The notes under the pieces: generated by a model
Told to the model about the DNA's origin: nothing
Databases searched by the model: none
Seen by the model: the letters and a program-made list of their open reading frames with translations, nothing else
In this document: positions 25,393 through 35,337 of the stretch, piece by piece
Position numbering within the stretch: the stretch's first letter is position 1
Layout: each line of letters opens with the position of its first letter
Assembly (NCBI RefSeq): GCF_900162665.1
Contig: NZ_LT727811.1
Location: 190,063 to 254,062, forward strand
Origin: Oceanobacillus sojae
GTDB lineage: Bacteria; Bacillota; Bacilli; Bacillales; Amphibacillaceae
DNA length: 64,000 nucleotides
Direction of reading: 5' to 3'
Made by a program: the position numbers and the translations under genes

Positions 25393-26088
25393 ATGAAAAA
25401 AATCAGAGGTCGCATGGACGAAAGTATTTTAGTATGTGTTTATTATGGTCCCAATGGAGAACGCCTTATCCGCCGGGGCCATAAGCTGGCACAAATCATG
25501 GATTGCCCATTATACGTTTTAACAGTAGATGCCCTTCCTTATGATGAATTTGATGCGGATAAATCAGGTTTTGTCGAACATTGGAAGGAGCTGTGCGAGG
25601 AATTAGATGTAGAGGAATTTATTATACGGGATAAAGAAAAACGTTCCGTAAGAGCCATTAAAGAAGTAGCGCATACGCACAATATCACACAAATTATTAT
25701 TGGGCAAAGTGCACAAAACCGCTGGGAAGAGATTACCAAAGGATCCTTTGTTAACGTGCTTCTCCGGGAAATTTCTTTCATCGACCTTCACATTGTTTCC
25801 GTGGACCGTACATTAAAAAGTACAGATGACACCATTTACGAAAAAGGCGTACGTGCCTTTATCCAGGAAGACAGTGAAGCACCCGGGCAGTATCGTCTGA
25901 AATTCACCCGTTCCAAGCATAATTTATACGAGGGAATTTTCTATAAAGAGATTGGAACAGATTTCAATAATGGCGTTTTCAAATTCATTAACAATAAAGG
26001 GAAAACGTCACAGGTTCATATTACAGAGAATGTTTGCACCGGTGAATTAAAAGAACCGCCAAATATCAATAATCATTCAATTCACTAA
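25393..26088 (+). CDS. Universal-stress-protein-domain protein, KdpD-like Usp fold
   Basis: The 231-residue soluble protein begins with a Usp/KdpD-type nucleotide-binding fold: ESILVCVYYGPNGERLIRRG at the N-terminus, VLTVDALP, and ITQIIIGQSAQNRWEE near residue 98, the latter typical of the sensor kinase KdpD Usp domain. The C-terminal 90 residues are not recognised. There is no kinase domain, so it is a stand-alone Usp protein. ATG at 25393 with an AAAGGTGCGG ribosome site. Its role may be in ion or stress sensing, given the mrp operon divergent from it; this is inference. Confidence 0.65.
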   Translation: MKKIRGRMDESILVCVYYGPNGERLIRRGHKLAQIMDCPLYVLTVDALPYDEFDADKSGFVEHWKELCEELDVEEFIIRDKEKRSVRAIKEVAHTHNITQIIIGQSAQNRWEEITKGSFVNVLLREISFIDLHIVSVDRTLKSTDDTIYEKGVRAFIQEDSEAPGQYRLKFTRSKHNLYEGIFYKEIGTDFNNGVFKFINNKGKTSQVHITENVCTGELKEPPNINNHSIH

Positions 26089-26178
26089 AAAAGACTCCAT
26101 GCGACAGTGGTTATCCCCCGAAAATCAGATTTTATATCTTGGTTTTCGGGGGATGCACTGACATTGGGTCTTTTTTAT
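26089..26178. terminator. Long bidirectional terminator
   Basis: AAAAAGAC through ATCCCCCGAAAA pairs imperfectly with TTTTCGGGGGAT through GGTCTTTTT. It lies between the Usp-domain gene and the convergent amidase gene. Confidence 0.75.
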
Positions 26179-26183
26179 TGTCT

Positions 26184-26981
26184 TTACTTCCAGCCTCGAT
26201 ACATTTCTGGTACCCTGCTTTTAAATACGGGAACTTCTCTGCGTATATACTCTACATTTGAAATATCGATTGTTTCGACTAATGTTTCTTCTTTTTCTTC
26301 TGATCCCTCTTTGATAACTTTCCCCCAGGGATCTACAACTAATGACGTCCCGCAGAAATCAACTCCATCATAAGATCCTGTCCGGTTACTTGAAATAATA
26401 TAGCATTGATTTTCAATGGCCCGCGCCAGCTGAAGCGCCTTCCAATGATCCTTACGTGCGGATGGCCATTCTGCTGTTATATAAATTACTTCTGCTCCTG
26501 CTACAGCCAATTCCCGGGCTAACTCCGGAAAACGAAGATCATAACAAATAAGCAGACCCATTTTTACTCCATCTAACTCAAACAAACGCGCCTGTTTTTT
26601 TCCTCCTGTTAAATAGTCAGGTTCAGAAAGCATAGGGACAAGATGTATTTTGTCGTATGCATAGACCTCTTCCCCCTCATTATTGATAACAACTGCAGTA
26701 TTATAGATTGATCCGTCCACTTTATTAGCAAATGATCCGCCAATAATATGCACATGGTGCTTTTTAGCCAACTCTTTCAAAAAGCCCTTTGTAGGCTCTC
26801 CGTCCAAATCAGCAATTTTCTCTAATTGCGCTAATGTATATGCTGTCGTCCACATTTCCGGAAGTACGATAATATCAGGTTTTTCTATTTCGACCTGCTC
26901 TTCCAGCCATTCCTTTATACGTTTACGATTACCTTCCGGGTCACCCGGGATAATATCCATTTGATAAATCGCATGCTTCAT
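26184..26981 (-). CDS. Carbon-nitrogen hydrolase (nitrilase superfamily, omega-amidase-like)
   Basis: The 265-residue protein carries the nitrilase-superfamily triad: Glu in VLPEMWTTAY near residue 42, Lys in YDKIHLVPM near 110, and Cys in GLLICYDLRFPE near 145. It should hydrolyse a small amide such as an alpha-keto acid amide. Related Bacillus proteins (YkrU/MtnU) work at the end of methionine salvage, but no mtn genes are adjacent, so that assignment is open. Start ATG at 26981 after AAGGGTGCG. Confidence 0.88.
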   Translation of the reverse strand: MKHAIYQMDIIPGDPEGNRKRIKEWLEEQVEIEKPDIIVLPEMWTTAYTLAQLEKIADLDGEPTKGFLKELAKKHHVHIIGGSFANKVDGSIYNTAVVINNEGEEVYAYDKIHLVPMLSEPDYLTGGKKQARLFELDGVKMGLLICYDLRFPELARELAVAGAEVIYITAEWPSARKDHWKALQLARAIENQCYIISSNRTGSYDGVDFCGTSLVVDPWGKVIKEGSEEKEETLVETIDISNVEYIRREVPVFKSRVPEMYRGWK

Positions 26982-27174
26982 TTCGTTCGCACCCTTCTTT
27001 TTTTTATTCTTATTCTATCAGAAATTGTTCCCTTTATATTAACATGTTGTTTAAAAGGGATAAACTCCAGCTCATATACATATGATAGATTCTAATCGCT
27101 ATACATGACAGCAGCCTGAAAGCATACTAGTATGGAAATAGAACTTCATAATAATGATTTAGGGAGGATACGGC

Positions 27175-27804
27175 ATGCAGATAGAAAATATTCTGAACGA
27201 ATTAAAAGATCGTACTCCTGCATTAATGGGACATCAGTACTTTAAACGGTCTTCTGTTTTGATTCCTTTGATTGAAGTAAATGGAGAAACGCATATTCTC
27301 TTTGAAGTCCGCTCGATGAACTTAAGAAGTCAGCCGGGAGATATTTGTTTTCCTGGAGGACGGATGGACCCGGAGGATAAGAGCCCCGCTCACACTGCTA
27401 TCCGGGAAACAACCGAAGAGCTCGGTATTACAAAACAAGATATATCCGAACCAATTCCGCTCGATTATATTGTAAATGACTTAGGGAGAATCATTTATCC
27501 TTTCATCGGAAAGCTGAAACATCCAGAAAATATCCAGCCGAGCCCTGACGAAGTGGATCATGTTTTTACTGTTCCGCTCTCCTTCTTCTTAGAGAATACT
27601 CCTGAAAAATATAAGGTACATCTGGAAATACAGCCTGAGGATAACTTCCCTTACCACCTTATTGTCGGCGGCGAGGACTATGAATGGCGTATCAGGGCTC
27701 TGGAAGAGCTCTTCTACCGGTATGATGATAAAACTATCTGGGGGCTTACTGCTAAGATTCTGACACATTTTATCGGCTTGATTAACGAACAAAAGGACCT
27801 TTGA
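27175..27804 (+). CDS. Nudix hydrolase, CoA pyrophosphatase type
   Basis: The 209-residue protein has the Nudix box GG-x5-E-x7-RE-x2-EE-x-G seen as GGRMDPED followed by RETTEELGI, and the preceding RSQPGDICFPGG stretch (LRSxxGxxxFPGG) that marks the CoA-diphosphatase subgroup. It would cleave CoA or oxidised CoA. ATG at 27175 with an AGGGAGG ribosome site. Its stop codon lies inside the terminator hairpin. Confidence 0.9.
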   Translation: MQIENILNELKDRTPALMGHQYFKRSSVLIPLIEVNGETHILFEVRSMNLRSQPGDICFPGGRMDPEDKSPAHTAIRETTEELGITKQDISEPIPLDYIVNDLGRIIYPFIGKLKHPENIQPSPDEVDHVFTVPLSFFLENTPEKYKVHLEIQPEDNFPYHLIVGGEDYEWRIRALEELFYRYDDKTIWGLTAKILTHFIGLINEQKDL

Positions 27805-27838
27805 TACGTTTCTACACGTAACAAAGGTCCTTTTGTTC
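27787..27838. terminator. Terminator with 17-bp perfect arms
   Basis: GAACAAAAGGACCTTTG and its exact complement are separated by an 18-base loop and overlap the Nudix stop codon. The flanks make it usable from both directions, also serving the convergent helicase gene. Confidence 0.8.
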
Positions 27839-27900
27839 AAACTGCTTATTAATCTAAAATGCTTTTGTCCAGCCAAAAAACGAAGCAGAGCGTCTCAGAT

Positions 27901-29769
27901 TTAAGCCTGTTTCCAAATATGCACCATTCCTTTATCATGCTCAGTACGAATTAAACGGCCTATCCCCTGTTTTAAACGAAGCTGCATATAAGGTAAATCG
28001 ATCTCTTCATACGGGTCCTTTGCATGCTTACGTTTTGCTTTAAAAACAGGATCATCCGGCGGATACGGTAAAGACGCAATAATAACCTGCGTCAGTGATT
28101 CTCCCGGTACATCCAGTCCTTCCCATAAATGATACGCACAAAGCGTAGAAGAAACGTTTAACTGGAAGGTACGAACCAATTCACTGATTTCTTTATCGCC
28201 TTCAAATAACAAATCAAATGACCATTCCTTCTCTTCCGCCCATTTCCGGAACACCTGCATTTCCTCTTCGGAACGGAATAAAACAAGGCTGTGGCCTTCA
28301 TTATCCTGAAGCTGCTGCGCAATTCCTTCAAATTTTTCCGGCTCATCCATATACCTATGCTCTGTTATCGTACGTACTTTCTCATATTCAAATGGGGATT
28401 CAACAGAAAATGACTCATATGAATCAACACCCAGACTTCTTGCAATATACGAAAAGTCACCATCCTGGGAAAGCGTCGCGGAAGAGAAAATAAACGGAAT
28501 ATTTTTTTGGAATACTTCTTCCCGCAGAACATCCTCCACGAGCCTCGGCATAATAACCAGACTGCTTTCATCACCATCTTCTTCCAGCCAGTAAACTCCC
28601 TCATCATCCTTCAGGAAAATCGATAATCCGTACGTGAAAAATTCCAGGTACTCTTCAATAATCTTTGTATGGTACGCATCCATAGTAAACAATTCTGCAT
28701 CAAAAACGAGCTGTTCTAACAGCTCCTGAACCATTTTTTCCAATCGCTCAGCCATCGCAATCATTTTTGAATTTCTTGGAATCTCCAGCCTGTTAGACCC
28801 TTCCACACGTACTGCGATTTCAGTAATCAGATCAAACCAATCATCATGAAGTGCCATAATATCCTCTGCTAATTGCAGCGATTCTTCCCGAACGTCCTGC
28901 CCCTGGTAGCCTGTAAGGACATTGGTGATATTCTGGTAATTAAAACGATAGGTTAACCCTTTTTGTGCTGAAAATTCCAGCAGATGTCCTTCGTCAAACA
29001 CAACCGCACTTGCTTCCGGAAGTAACGGCAGCTGACCTTCTCTTATCCGCGATTCCTTCGTCCAGATATGCTCCATATAAAAATCATGTGAGCAAATAAT
29101 AATATCCTGTGCATGGCGGTAATAATCACGATGCAATGTCTGCGCACTGCGGTGTCTAAAATCACATGTTGCACACTGCTTCAACGGATCCCAGCCAATC
29201 TGCTCCCACTGCTTATCAGAAAGCCATGGATAATCTTTCCGGTCTCCATAAGGATAAAATGACTGCATCGAAACGCCCTGGTCAAAAACAAAGTCCGGCA
29301 CAGAATCATGTACATCGAGAATTTCTTCATCCTCTGTGTATTCAGATAAAGGATCCAGTTTCTTCATGCAAAGGTAGTTTTCACGCGCTTTTGCCAAACG
29401 GACATCTACTTCCAGACCAAGTGCTTTTTCAAGCTTATCAATGTCTCCGCCTTCTTTGACCAGCTGTTCAATCAAAGTTTCATCAGCACAGGAAATAATA
29501 ACCGGCTTTCTCATATAACGGGCATAACAAATCGCATACAAAAGGTAGACAATCGTCTTTCCTGTTCCAACACCTGCTTCTGCAAAGATTGTCTTTTTAT
29601 GCTTAAAAGCCTGCTCGAGCTGAAATGCCATATAAATTTGTTCATCGCGCAGCTCAAAGCCTTGTTCAGGTAAAATATCATAAAAAACATCGCCAATATA
29701 ATCTCCCAAGCGATCAAAAAACTGCTCATTTTTTGCTACAGTAAACGGGATTGATTTCATTCCTGCCAT
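27901..29769 (-). CDS. DinG/Rad3-like ATP-dependent DNA helicase
   Basis: This superfamily 2 helicase of about 622 residues has Walker A AEAGVGTGKT near residue 64, the Walker B variant VFDEGH, the SATLSQDGDF segment, and motif VI QGIGRLIRTEHDKG near the C-terminus. Cysteines in ENYLCMKK and QCATCDFRH suggest the iron-sulfur cluster of XPD/DinG enzymes. The ATG at 29769 is six bases after AAGGAG. The protein stops only a few residues after motif VI, shorter than usual; another frame continues for about 20 codons past the stop, so a small 3' frameshift is possible. It resembles the B. subtilis YpvA type. Confidence 0.88.
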   Translation of the reverse strand: MAGMKSIPFTVAKNEQFFDRLGDYIGDVFYDILPEQGFELRDEQIYMAFQLEQAFKHKKTIFAEAGVGTGKTIVYLLYAICYARYMRKPVIISCADETLIEQLVKEGGDIDKLEKALGLEVDVRLAKARENYLCMKKLDPLSEYTEDEEILDVHDSVPDFVFDQGVSMQSFYPYGDRKDYPWLSDKQWEQIGWDPLKQCATCDFRHRSAQTLHRDYYRHAQDIIICSHDFYMEHIWTKESRIREGQLPLLPEASAVVFDEGHLLEFSAQKGLTYRFNYQNITNVLTGYQGQDVREESLQLAEDIMALHDDWFDLITEIAVRVEGSNRLEIPRNSKMIAMAERLEKMVQELLEQLVFDAELFTMDAYHTKIIEEYLEFFTYGLSIFLKDDEGVYWLEEDGDESSLVIMPRLVEDVLREEVFQKNIPFIFSSATLSQDGDFSYIARSLGVDSYESFSVESPFEYEKVRTITEHRYMDEPEKFEGIAQQLQDNEGHSLVLFRSEEEMQVFRKWAEEKEWSFDLLFEGDKEISELVRTFQLNVSSTLCAYHLWEGLDVPGESLTQVIIASLPYPPDDPVFKAKRKHAKDPYEEIDLPYMQLRLKQGIGRLIRTEHDKGMVHIWKQA

Positions 29770-30058
29770 AGGCAACTCCTTTTTCTTCTATATCTAAAAT
29801 AATATTTTAACGTATGAATCAAAAAGCACTCTTAATCGTACCATTATTTCTAAAACTCTAGCAAGCTATTCCCTTTTTTAATATTTTTTTCATTAAAAAG
29901 CTTCCTTCCATCGATATTCCGCTAAAATAGATTGACTTTTTCGAATAAATTATCCATTTACGATTACCAAACTACTGCCTTAATCTTAATGACATCATCC
30001 TCATAATTTGTTACGCTAGTACCTGGAAGAGTTTCAAATTAAATAAGGGGTGTACACA

Positions 30059-31120
30059 ATGAAGCGAGTTGTTCTTGTTGGAGGCGGGTATGGCGGTGTT
30101 AAAGTGCTGCTTGGCCTTCTCAGCCAAACATTATCCGATAATATACATATAACTGTAATTGACCGTAATCCATTCCGTTCACTGAAAACCGAGTTCTATG
30201 CGATTGCCGCAGGAACTTCAGCGGACCATGATGTTCGTGTTGATTTTCCAGACGACTCCCGTGTTAAATACATTTTTCGGGAAATCACAAAAATTGATGT
30301 GGAAAATAAACAGATTATTATTCAAGATGAAGATTCCATTGTTCCCTACGATTATTTGATTATCGGATTAGGCTGCGAGGACAATTATCATGGAATCCCT
30401 GGTGCAGAGGAATATACGGAAAGCGTTCAAACCTTTACAAAAGCAAGAAGAGCTGGCGTTGCAGTAGGAAACTTAAAGGCCTATGGAAAGGTGTCCGTTA
30501 TCGGTGCAGGCTTAAGCGGTATTGAGGTAGCTTCTGAAATTCGTGAAAGCAGACCAGACTTAAATATCCGTCTGCTTGACCGGGGAAATACGGTATTAAA
30601 AACCCTGGACAGCAAAATCCAGGCTTATGTAGAAAGATGGATGAGAGAAAACAATGTAGACGTAGTTCATAATTCAACGGTAGAATATGTAGAGCAGGAC
30701 GGCGTATGCAATAACGGAGTTTGTCATTTAAATGATGTTACCATCTGGACTGCCGGCGTTCAGCCTAACCGGCTTGTGCGCGAGCTTTCATATACTAAAG
30801 ACCGGCATGGAAAAGTAGTCGTTAATGATTATTATCAGGTCCCGGAAGATCCGTCTGTATATGTTCTGGGAGACTGTGCGTCGAGTGAATATTCACCAAG
30901 TGCACAGCTTGCCGGACTGCAGGGTGAGCACATTGCAGAAATTCTTCTAGCTGTTTTAAACGATAAACAGCCGAAGAAGCCAAAACCGATCAAGTTAAAA
31001 GGGACACTAGGCTCCCTGGGTAAATCAGACGGTTTTGGAAATATGGTTAAAAAGCCAATGACAGGACTATTGCCAAGACTCGCAAAATCCGGTGTACTAT
31101 GGTTAAGTAAAAGACATTAA
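30059..31120 (+). CDS. NAD(P)/FAD-dependent oxidoreductase, type II NADH dehydrogenase-like (YutJ-type)
   Basis: The 353-residue flavoprotein has two dinucleotide-binding motifs: VVLVGGGYGGVK at the N-terminus for FAD and VSVIGAGLSGIEVASE near residue 147 for NAD(P)H. TIWTAGVQPN and VYVLGDCASSEYSPSAQLAG near 275 are typical of the family. No C-terminal membrane amphipathic helix is obvious, as in the shorter YutJ-like members. ATG at 30059 has AAGGGGTG eight bases upstream. It is followed by its own terminator. Confidence 0.9.
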   Translation: MKRVVLVGGGYGGVKVLLGLLSQTLSDNIHITVIDRNPFRSLKTEFYAIAAGTSADHDVRVDFPDDSRVKYIFREITKIDVENKQIIIQDEDSIVPYDYLIIGLGCEDNYHGIPGAEEYTESVQTFTKARRAGVAVGNLKAYGKVSVIGAGLSGIEVASEIRESRPDLNIRLLDRGNTVLKTLDSKIQAYVERWMRENNVDVVHNSTVEYVEQDGVCNNGVCHLNDVTIWTAGVQPNRLVRELSYTKDRHGKVVVNDYYQVPEDPSVYVLGDCASSEYSPSAQLAGLQGEHIAEILLAVLNDKQPKKPKPIKLKGTLGSLGKSDGFGNMVKKPMTGLLPRLAKSGVLWLSKRH

Positions 31121-31123
31121 AAC

Positions 31124-31157
31124 AAAGATGCCAAGCTAATTTCAGCTTGGCATCTTT
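31124..31157. terminator. Bidirectional terminator
   Basis: AAAGATGCCAAGCT and AGCTTGGCATCTTT pair perfectly with a 7-base loop, between convergent genes. Confidence 0.85.
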
Positions 31158-31160
31158 ATT

Positions 31161-32027
31161 TTATTTATCCAGCTCTCTTAGCATCTCTTCAATAGCTTTG
31201 GCTACACCATCTTGATCATTTGCCGCCGTTTCATAATCGCATAGCTTCTTGATTTTATCATCAGCGTTGCCCATAGCGACACCACGTCCGGCCATCTCCA
31301 GCATACTGGCATCATTCCAGTTATCACCCATGGTCATAACGTCTTCCATCGTCCAGTCCTTATCCTCAATATACTTTTGAATAGCTAAACCTTTTTGGGC
31401 TTTGGGATGATTAAATTCAAGGTTCGTATCTCCTGAAGAGGTAATTACTGCCCCTGTTTCATCGCGAAGCTTTCTCTTAGCCTCTTCCAGCTGTTTCCCC
31501 TCAAATGCAAAGGTAAGAATTTTATAGATTTCCACATTCTCATCTTTTAATGCTGTCTGCAAGCTTTCCACAAAGGAAACTTCCTCTAATTGAAATCGCT
31601 GTTCTACCATTTCACGCATTTCCTGGTCGGAAATATCCGGATTAGCGGAACGCATGATATCAACAAGTACATCTAAAAAATGCTCTCTGCTTTCAGAGAG
31701 AACTCCTTTATTTGTAAACAACTCTACATACATCCCCAGTTTACTGCACTCATTGGCAATTCGCGCAGCAACCTGCTTATCCATAGGAATACTATTTATT
31801 TGCTTCCCATTCTCCAGATATGTTACTGCTCCATTTAAGCTGACTACCGGACAGGTTATCCCGGCTGCCTGCAGAGGGATATTCGCAGCATGATAAGATC
31901 TGCCTGTTGCTACAATAAATTCAACGCCTTTATCAATGGCTTTTTTTGCTGCTTCCGCATTCGCTTCGCTGATTTCTCCATTTTCATTAAGTAATGTTCC
32001 ATCCATATCTGATGCAATTAATTTCAC
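31161..32027 (-). CDS. Cof-type HAD-IIB phosphatase
   Basis: The 288-residue protein has the HAD nucleophile motif ASDMDGTLL at the N-terminus, the TGRSYH motif II, a C2-type cap, the Lys in HPKAQKG, and the MTMGDNWNDASML motif IV near residue 237. Members dephosphorylate sugar phosphates, FMN or similar. The GTG at 32027 has AGGCGG nine bases upstream; a TTG three codons earlier is less well placed. Confidence 0.92.
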   Translation of the reverse strand: MKLIASDMDGTLLNENGEISEANAEAAKKAIDKGVEFIVATGRSYHAANIPLQAAGITCPVVSLNGAVTYLENGKQINSIPMDKQVAARIANECSKLGMYVELFTNKGVLSESREHFLDVLVDIMRSANPDISDQEMREMVEQRFQLEEVSFVESLQTALKDENVEIYKILTFAFEGKQLEEAKRKLRDETGAVITSSGDTNLEFNHPKAQKGLAIQKYIEDKDWTMEDVMTMGDNWNDASMLEMAGRGVAMGNADDKIKKLCDYETAANDQDGVAKAIEEMLRELDK

Positions 32028-32218
32028 TATATCCAACCGCCTTTTCTATAAAATAAAGCTAAAAAAACAGGTAACTCAGGGCATTCTCTAAAGGAAGACC
32101 TGAAAACAGCCGCGATATTAAAAAAGAAAAAAGCAGTGCTCTTCTCTCTTATTGCTTCTATTTTCCCATTTCCAGCTATTTTTCATCCGCTCTATTTTAT
32201 TTTTCATTGCAAAACAAC

Positions 32219-32247
32219 GGAGCTCATCTGCAATTGATATGAGCTCC
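32219..32247 (-). terminator. Terminator downstream of argH
   Basis: GGAGCTCAT and ATGAGCTCC pair around an 11-base loop, followed on the transcribed strand by GTTGTTTT. Confidence 0.65.
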
Positions 32248-32286
32248 ACGTTATTTTATCTCACTTATATACTATACCTTATTTCC

Positions 32287-33663
32287 TTAAGACGATTCCA
32301 ATAATTGCTCTGCCTTCTCAATTTGCTCCAGCACGCTTTGTTTTGCTGTACCGCCGGCAGCAGACCTTGCGTTAACAACCGTTTCCGGCTTCAGCGCTTC
32401 ATAAATATCTGCTTCAATAACCTCTGAATATTGTTTAAACGTTTCTAAGCTCAGGTCAAGCAGATAAGTTCCTGCTTGAATACAATTTAAAACAACCTGT
32501 CCGACAACGGCATGTGATTCACGGAAGGTAAGCCCTTTATTCACCAGATAATCTGCTAAATCAGTGGCATTGGAGTAATCATTTGTAACCGCATTGTACA
32601 TGCTCTTCTTATTTATTACCATTGAGCCAATCATCCCGGCGAAGAGCTGCAGCGCACCTTTCAGTGTCTCATGAGAGTCAAACATGCCCTCTTTATCCTC
32701 CTGCATATCTTTATTATATGCGAGAGGCAAGCCCTTTAAGGTGGTGAGCATGCCGATAAGATTGCCATAAAGACGTCCGGTCTTGCCGCGGACAAGCTCT
32801 GCTACATCCGGGTTTTTCTTCTGCGGCATCATACTGCTTCCTGTTGTGTAGGAGTCATCCAGCTCGACAAAATTAAATTCCGCACTCGACCACTGTACCA
32901 GCTCTTCACAGAGACGGGACAGATGTGTACCGATTAAAGAACCGTTGGAAAGGAATTCCACTACAAAATCGCGATCACTTACAGCATCCAGGCTGTTTTC
33001 ACAAATCCCGTCAAAATCAAGCTGGTCAGCTACAAATTGACGATCAATTGGAAAAGTTGTGCCTGCCAGTGCTCCTGCACCTAATGGCGATTTATTCACA
33101 CGCTTTAAACTGTCCGTTAGACGCTCCACATCGCGCTGAAACATAAATACATACGCCATCATATGATGCGCAAATAAAACCGGCTGTGCACGCTGCAGGT
33201 GCGTATATCCAGGCATAATCGTATCGATGTTGTTTTTTGCCTGCCCGATGAGTGCCTGCTGAACTGTTTTTAACAGCGTAATTAATTCTGAGATAGCCTC
33301 TCTTGCATACAGACGCATATCTAAAGCTACCTGATCATTTCTGCTGCGGCCAGTATGCAGCTTGCCTCCCACCTGCCCAATCTCTTCAATCAGCAGTCTT
33401 TCCACATTCATATGAATGTCTTCATCCGCTTCAGACAGCTCTGCTTCTCCTGCTTCAATCTTGCTGAGAACCTTTTTCAAGCCTTCTGAAATCTGATCGG
33501 CTTCCTGAGCAGGAATAATATCACATTTTTTCAGCATAGCAACATGAGCCAGGCTGCCTTTAATATCATACTTCGCTAATTTCTGGTCAAAACGAATCGA
33601 CGAGGTATACTCGTCGACTAATTCATTCGTTGGTTTTGTAAATCTTCCACCCCATAATTTCAC
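32287..33663 (-). CDS. argH: Argininosuccinate lyase
   Basis: ArgH splits argininosuccinate into arginine and fumarate, the last arginine-biosynthesis step. The 458-residue protein has the N-terminal [32 protein letters not shown] near residue 113, and the superfamily signature [12 protein letters not shown] near 281. It overlaps argG by four bases (ATGA) and is the second gene of the argGH operon. Confidence 0.97.
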   Translation of the reverse strand: MKLWGGRFTKPTNELVDEYTSSIRFDQKLAKYDIKGSLAHVAMLKKCDIIPAQEADQISEGLKKVLSKIEAGEAELSEADEDIHMNVERLLIEEIGQVGGKLHTGRSRNDQVALDMRLYAREAISELITLLKTVQQALIGQAKNNIDTIMPGYTHLQRAQPVLFAHHMMAYVFMFQRDVERLTDSLKRVNKSPLGAGALAGTTFPIDRQFVADQLDFDGICENSLDAVSDRDFVVEFLSNGSLIGTHLSRLCEELVQWSSAEFNFVELDDSYTTGSSMMPQKKNPDVAELVRGKTGRLYGNLIGMLTTLKGLPLAYNKDMQEDKEGMFDSHETLKGALQLFAGMIGSMVINKKSMYNAVTNDYSNATDLADYLVNKGLTFRESHAVVGQVVLNCIQAGTYLLDLSLETFKQYSEVIEADIYEALKPETVVNARSAAGGTAKQSVLEQIEKAEQLLESS

Positions 33664-34913
33664 GGATTAACAGCTTCCTTTACCTCTAGTTTTACTTTCT
33701 CAATCGATTTCTTTCCCTGAGGACCATTTACTGAAGCATGTACCTGTGTCGGCAGTCCCCATAGTTTAATAAATCCTAACGCTGCATCATGATCAAATGC
33801 ATCAGCTTTATTATAAGTTGCTAAATCAAAGTCATACAAGGAGTTTGCAGACTCTCTTCCGACAACTTGTGCATGACCTTTATACAGCTTCACTTTTACT
33901 GTACCAGAGACATGCTCCTGTGTCTTCTCGATAAAGGCCTGCAGTGCCTCTGTTAATGGTGAATACCATAAGCCGTAATAAACAGCCTGCGACAGCTTTT
34001 GCTCAACAATCGGTTTAAATTCTGCTACTTCACGAGGCAAAGTTAATGCTTCCAGCTCCTGATGCGCGTTAATTAATGTCACTGCTGCCGGAGCTTCATA
34101 AATTTCTCTTGATTTAATTCCAACTAAACGATTTTCCACATGATCGATTCTGCCAACCCCATGTTTTCCGGCAATCTCATTTAATGTCAAAATCAATTCA
34201 TCCAAATCAAGTTTTTGACCGTCTAAGGAAACTGGCTTCCCTTGTTCAAAAGTAATCTGCACCGTTTGCGGTTCATCAGGTGCATCCACCGGGTCTTGCG
34301 TTAAATCAAATGCATCCTTTGGCGCCTCTGCCCACGGGTCCTCTAAAATACCGCATTCGTTACTTCTGCCCCACAGGTTCTGGTCAATACTATATGGACT
34401 TTCTTTTTTAATTGGAACTGGAATATTATGTTCCTTCGCATATTCAATTTCTTCTTCTCTGGACATCGCCCATTCGCGAACCGGTGCAACAATTTTTAAT
34501 TCAGGATTTAACGCTGTAAATGCAACATCAAAACGAACCTGGTCATTCCCTTTTCCCGTACAGCCATGCGCTACAGCTACTGCTCCTTCTTCTTCTGCAA
34601 TATCCACTAATATTTTTGCGATCAACGGGCGGGATAAAGCTGAAATTAATGGATATTTTCCTTCGTACAGCAGATTAGCCTGTAATGCCGGCAATACATA
34701 TTCCTCGGAATAAAGCTTTTTTGCATCAATGACATAGGATTTAATTGCTCCAACGTCCAATGCTTTTTGTTTTACGAACTCTAAATCCTTACCTTCCCCT
34801 ACATCTAATGCTACTGCAATCACATCATAATTATATTTATCCTGCAGCCATTTCACCGCTACAGATGTATCTAATCCTCCAGAATAAGCTAAAACGATCT
34901 TGTCTTTTGCCAC
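33660..34913 (-). CDS. argG: Argininosuccinate synthase
   Basis: ArgG joins citrulline and aspartate with ATP. The N-terminal [13 protein letters not shown]-loop, [15 protein letters not shown] near residue 118, and [14 protein letters not shown] near 180 are diagnostic. The start is a GTG at 34913 with GAGAGGGGA upstream. The 417-residue length is slightly above the usual 400-410. It is the promoter-proximal gene of argGH, under overlapping ARG boxes. Confidence 0.97.
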   Translation of the reverse strand: MAKDKIVLAYSGGLDTSVAVKWLQDKYNYDVIAVALDVGEGKDLEFVKQKALDVGAIKSYVIDAKKLYSEEYVLPALQANLLYEGKYPLISALSRPLIAKILVDIAEEEGAVAVAHGCTGKGNDQVRFDVAFTALNPELKIVAPVREWAMSREEEIEYAKEHNIPVPIKKESPYSIDQNLWGRSNECGILEDPWAEAPKDAFDLTQDPVDAPDEPQTVQITFEQGKPVSLDGQKLDLDELILTLNEIAGKHGVGRIDHVENRLVGIKSREIYEAPAAVTLINAHQELEALTLPREVAEFKPIVEQKLSQAVYYGLWYSPLTEALQAFIEKTQEHVSGTVKVKLYKGHAQVVGRESANSLYDFDLATYNKADAFDHDAALGFIKLWGLPTQVHASVNGPQGKKSIEKVKLEVKEAVNP

Positions 34914-34952
34914 TTAAAAAATCCCCTCTCATAAATGTGCTATTATCGAATT

Positions 34953-34982
34953 ATTATGCATGATTATGTATAATAATGCAAT
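34953..34982 (-). promoter_or_regulatory. argGH promoter with two overlapping ArgR (ARG) boxes
   Basis: TATGTATAATAATGCAAT at 34965-34982 matches 17 of 18 positions of the ARG-box consensus TNTGNATWWWWATNCANA, and TATGCATGATTATGTATA at 34955-34972 is a weaker match overlapping it. On the minus strand TTGCAT (34976-34981) and CATAAT (34953-34958), with a 17-bp spacer, form a promoter inside the boxes. ArgR with arginine should repress. The 34983-35300 stretch beyond is A+T-rich with no gene seen. Confidence 0.75.
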
Positions 34983-35301
34983 AGGTAATTTGAAATTTTT
35001 TTATTTTTTCGGGGAATTCAGCTTTTGCCCTGTCCATACGTGTAATTCCAGGCTTTTTTTATTTATTTACAGAAACATATAGAACAGAATAAGTGAGCGT
35101 TTGTTCAGAAAAAAATCCTGTTAAGTTCGGTTGATTTATGTATATTTTTTTAATATGTTATGTTTATATTTCCTATTGATATTACTTAGACAATCAAAGG
35201 TTTAATCAATTTCTATATTTTCTAACATTTCAAACCCTTCTCCCTTCTTTTTTACTATTATAAATATAACTCTTCGGTCGCCATACTAATACTTAACCAT
35301 C

Positions 35302-35329
35302 AAAAAGGCGCCCTAAAAAAAGAGCGCCT
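35302..35329 (-). terminator. Terminator of the NAD(P)-binding protein gene
   Basis: On the minus strand AGGCGC, a T-rich loop and GCGCCTTTTTG form a short terminator just after the stop codon. Confidence 0.7.
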
Positions 35330-35337
35330 GCATAAGC

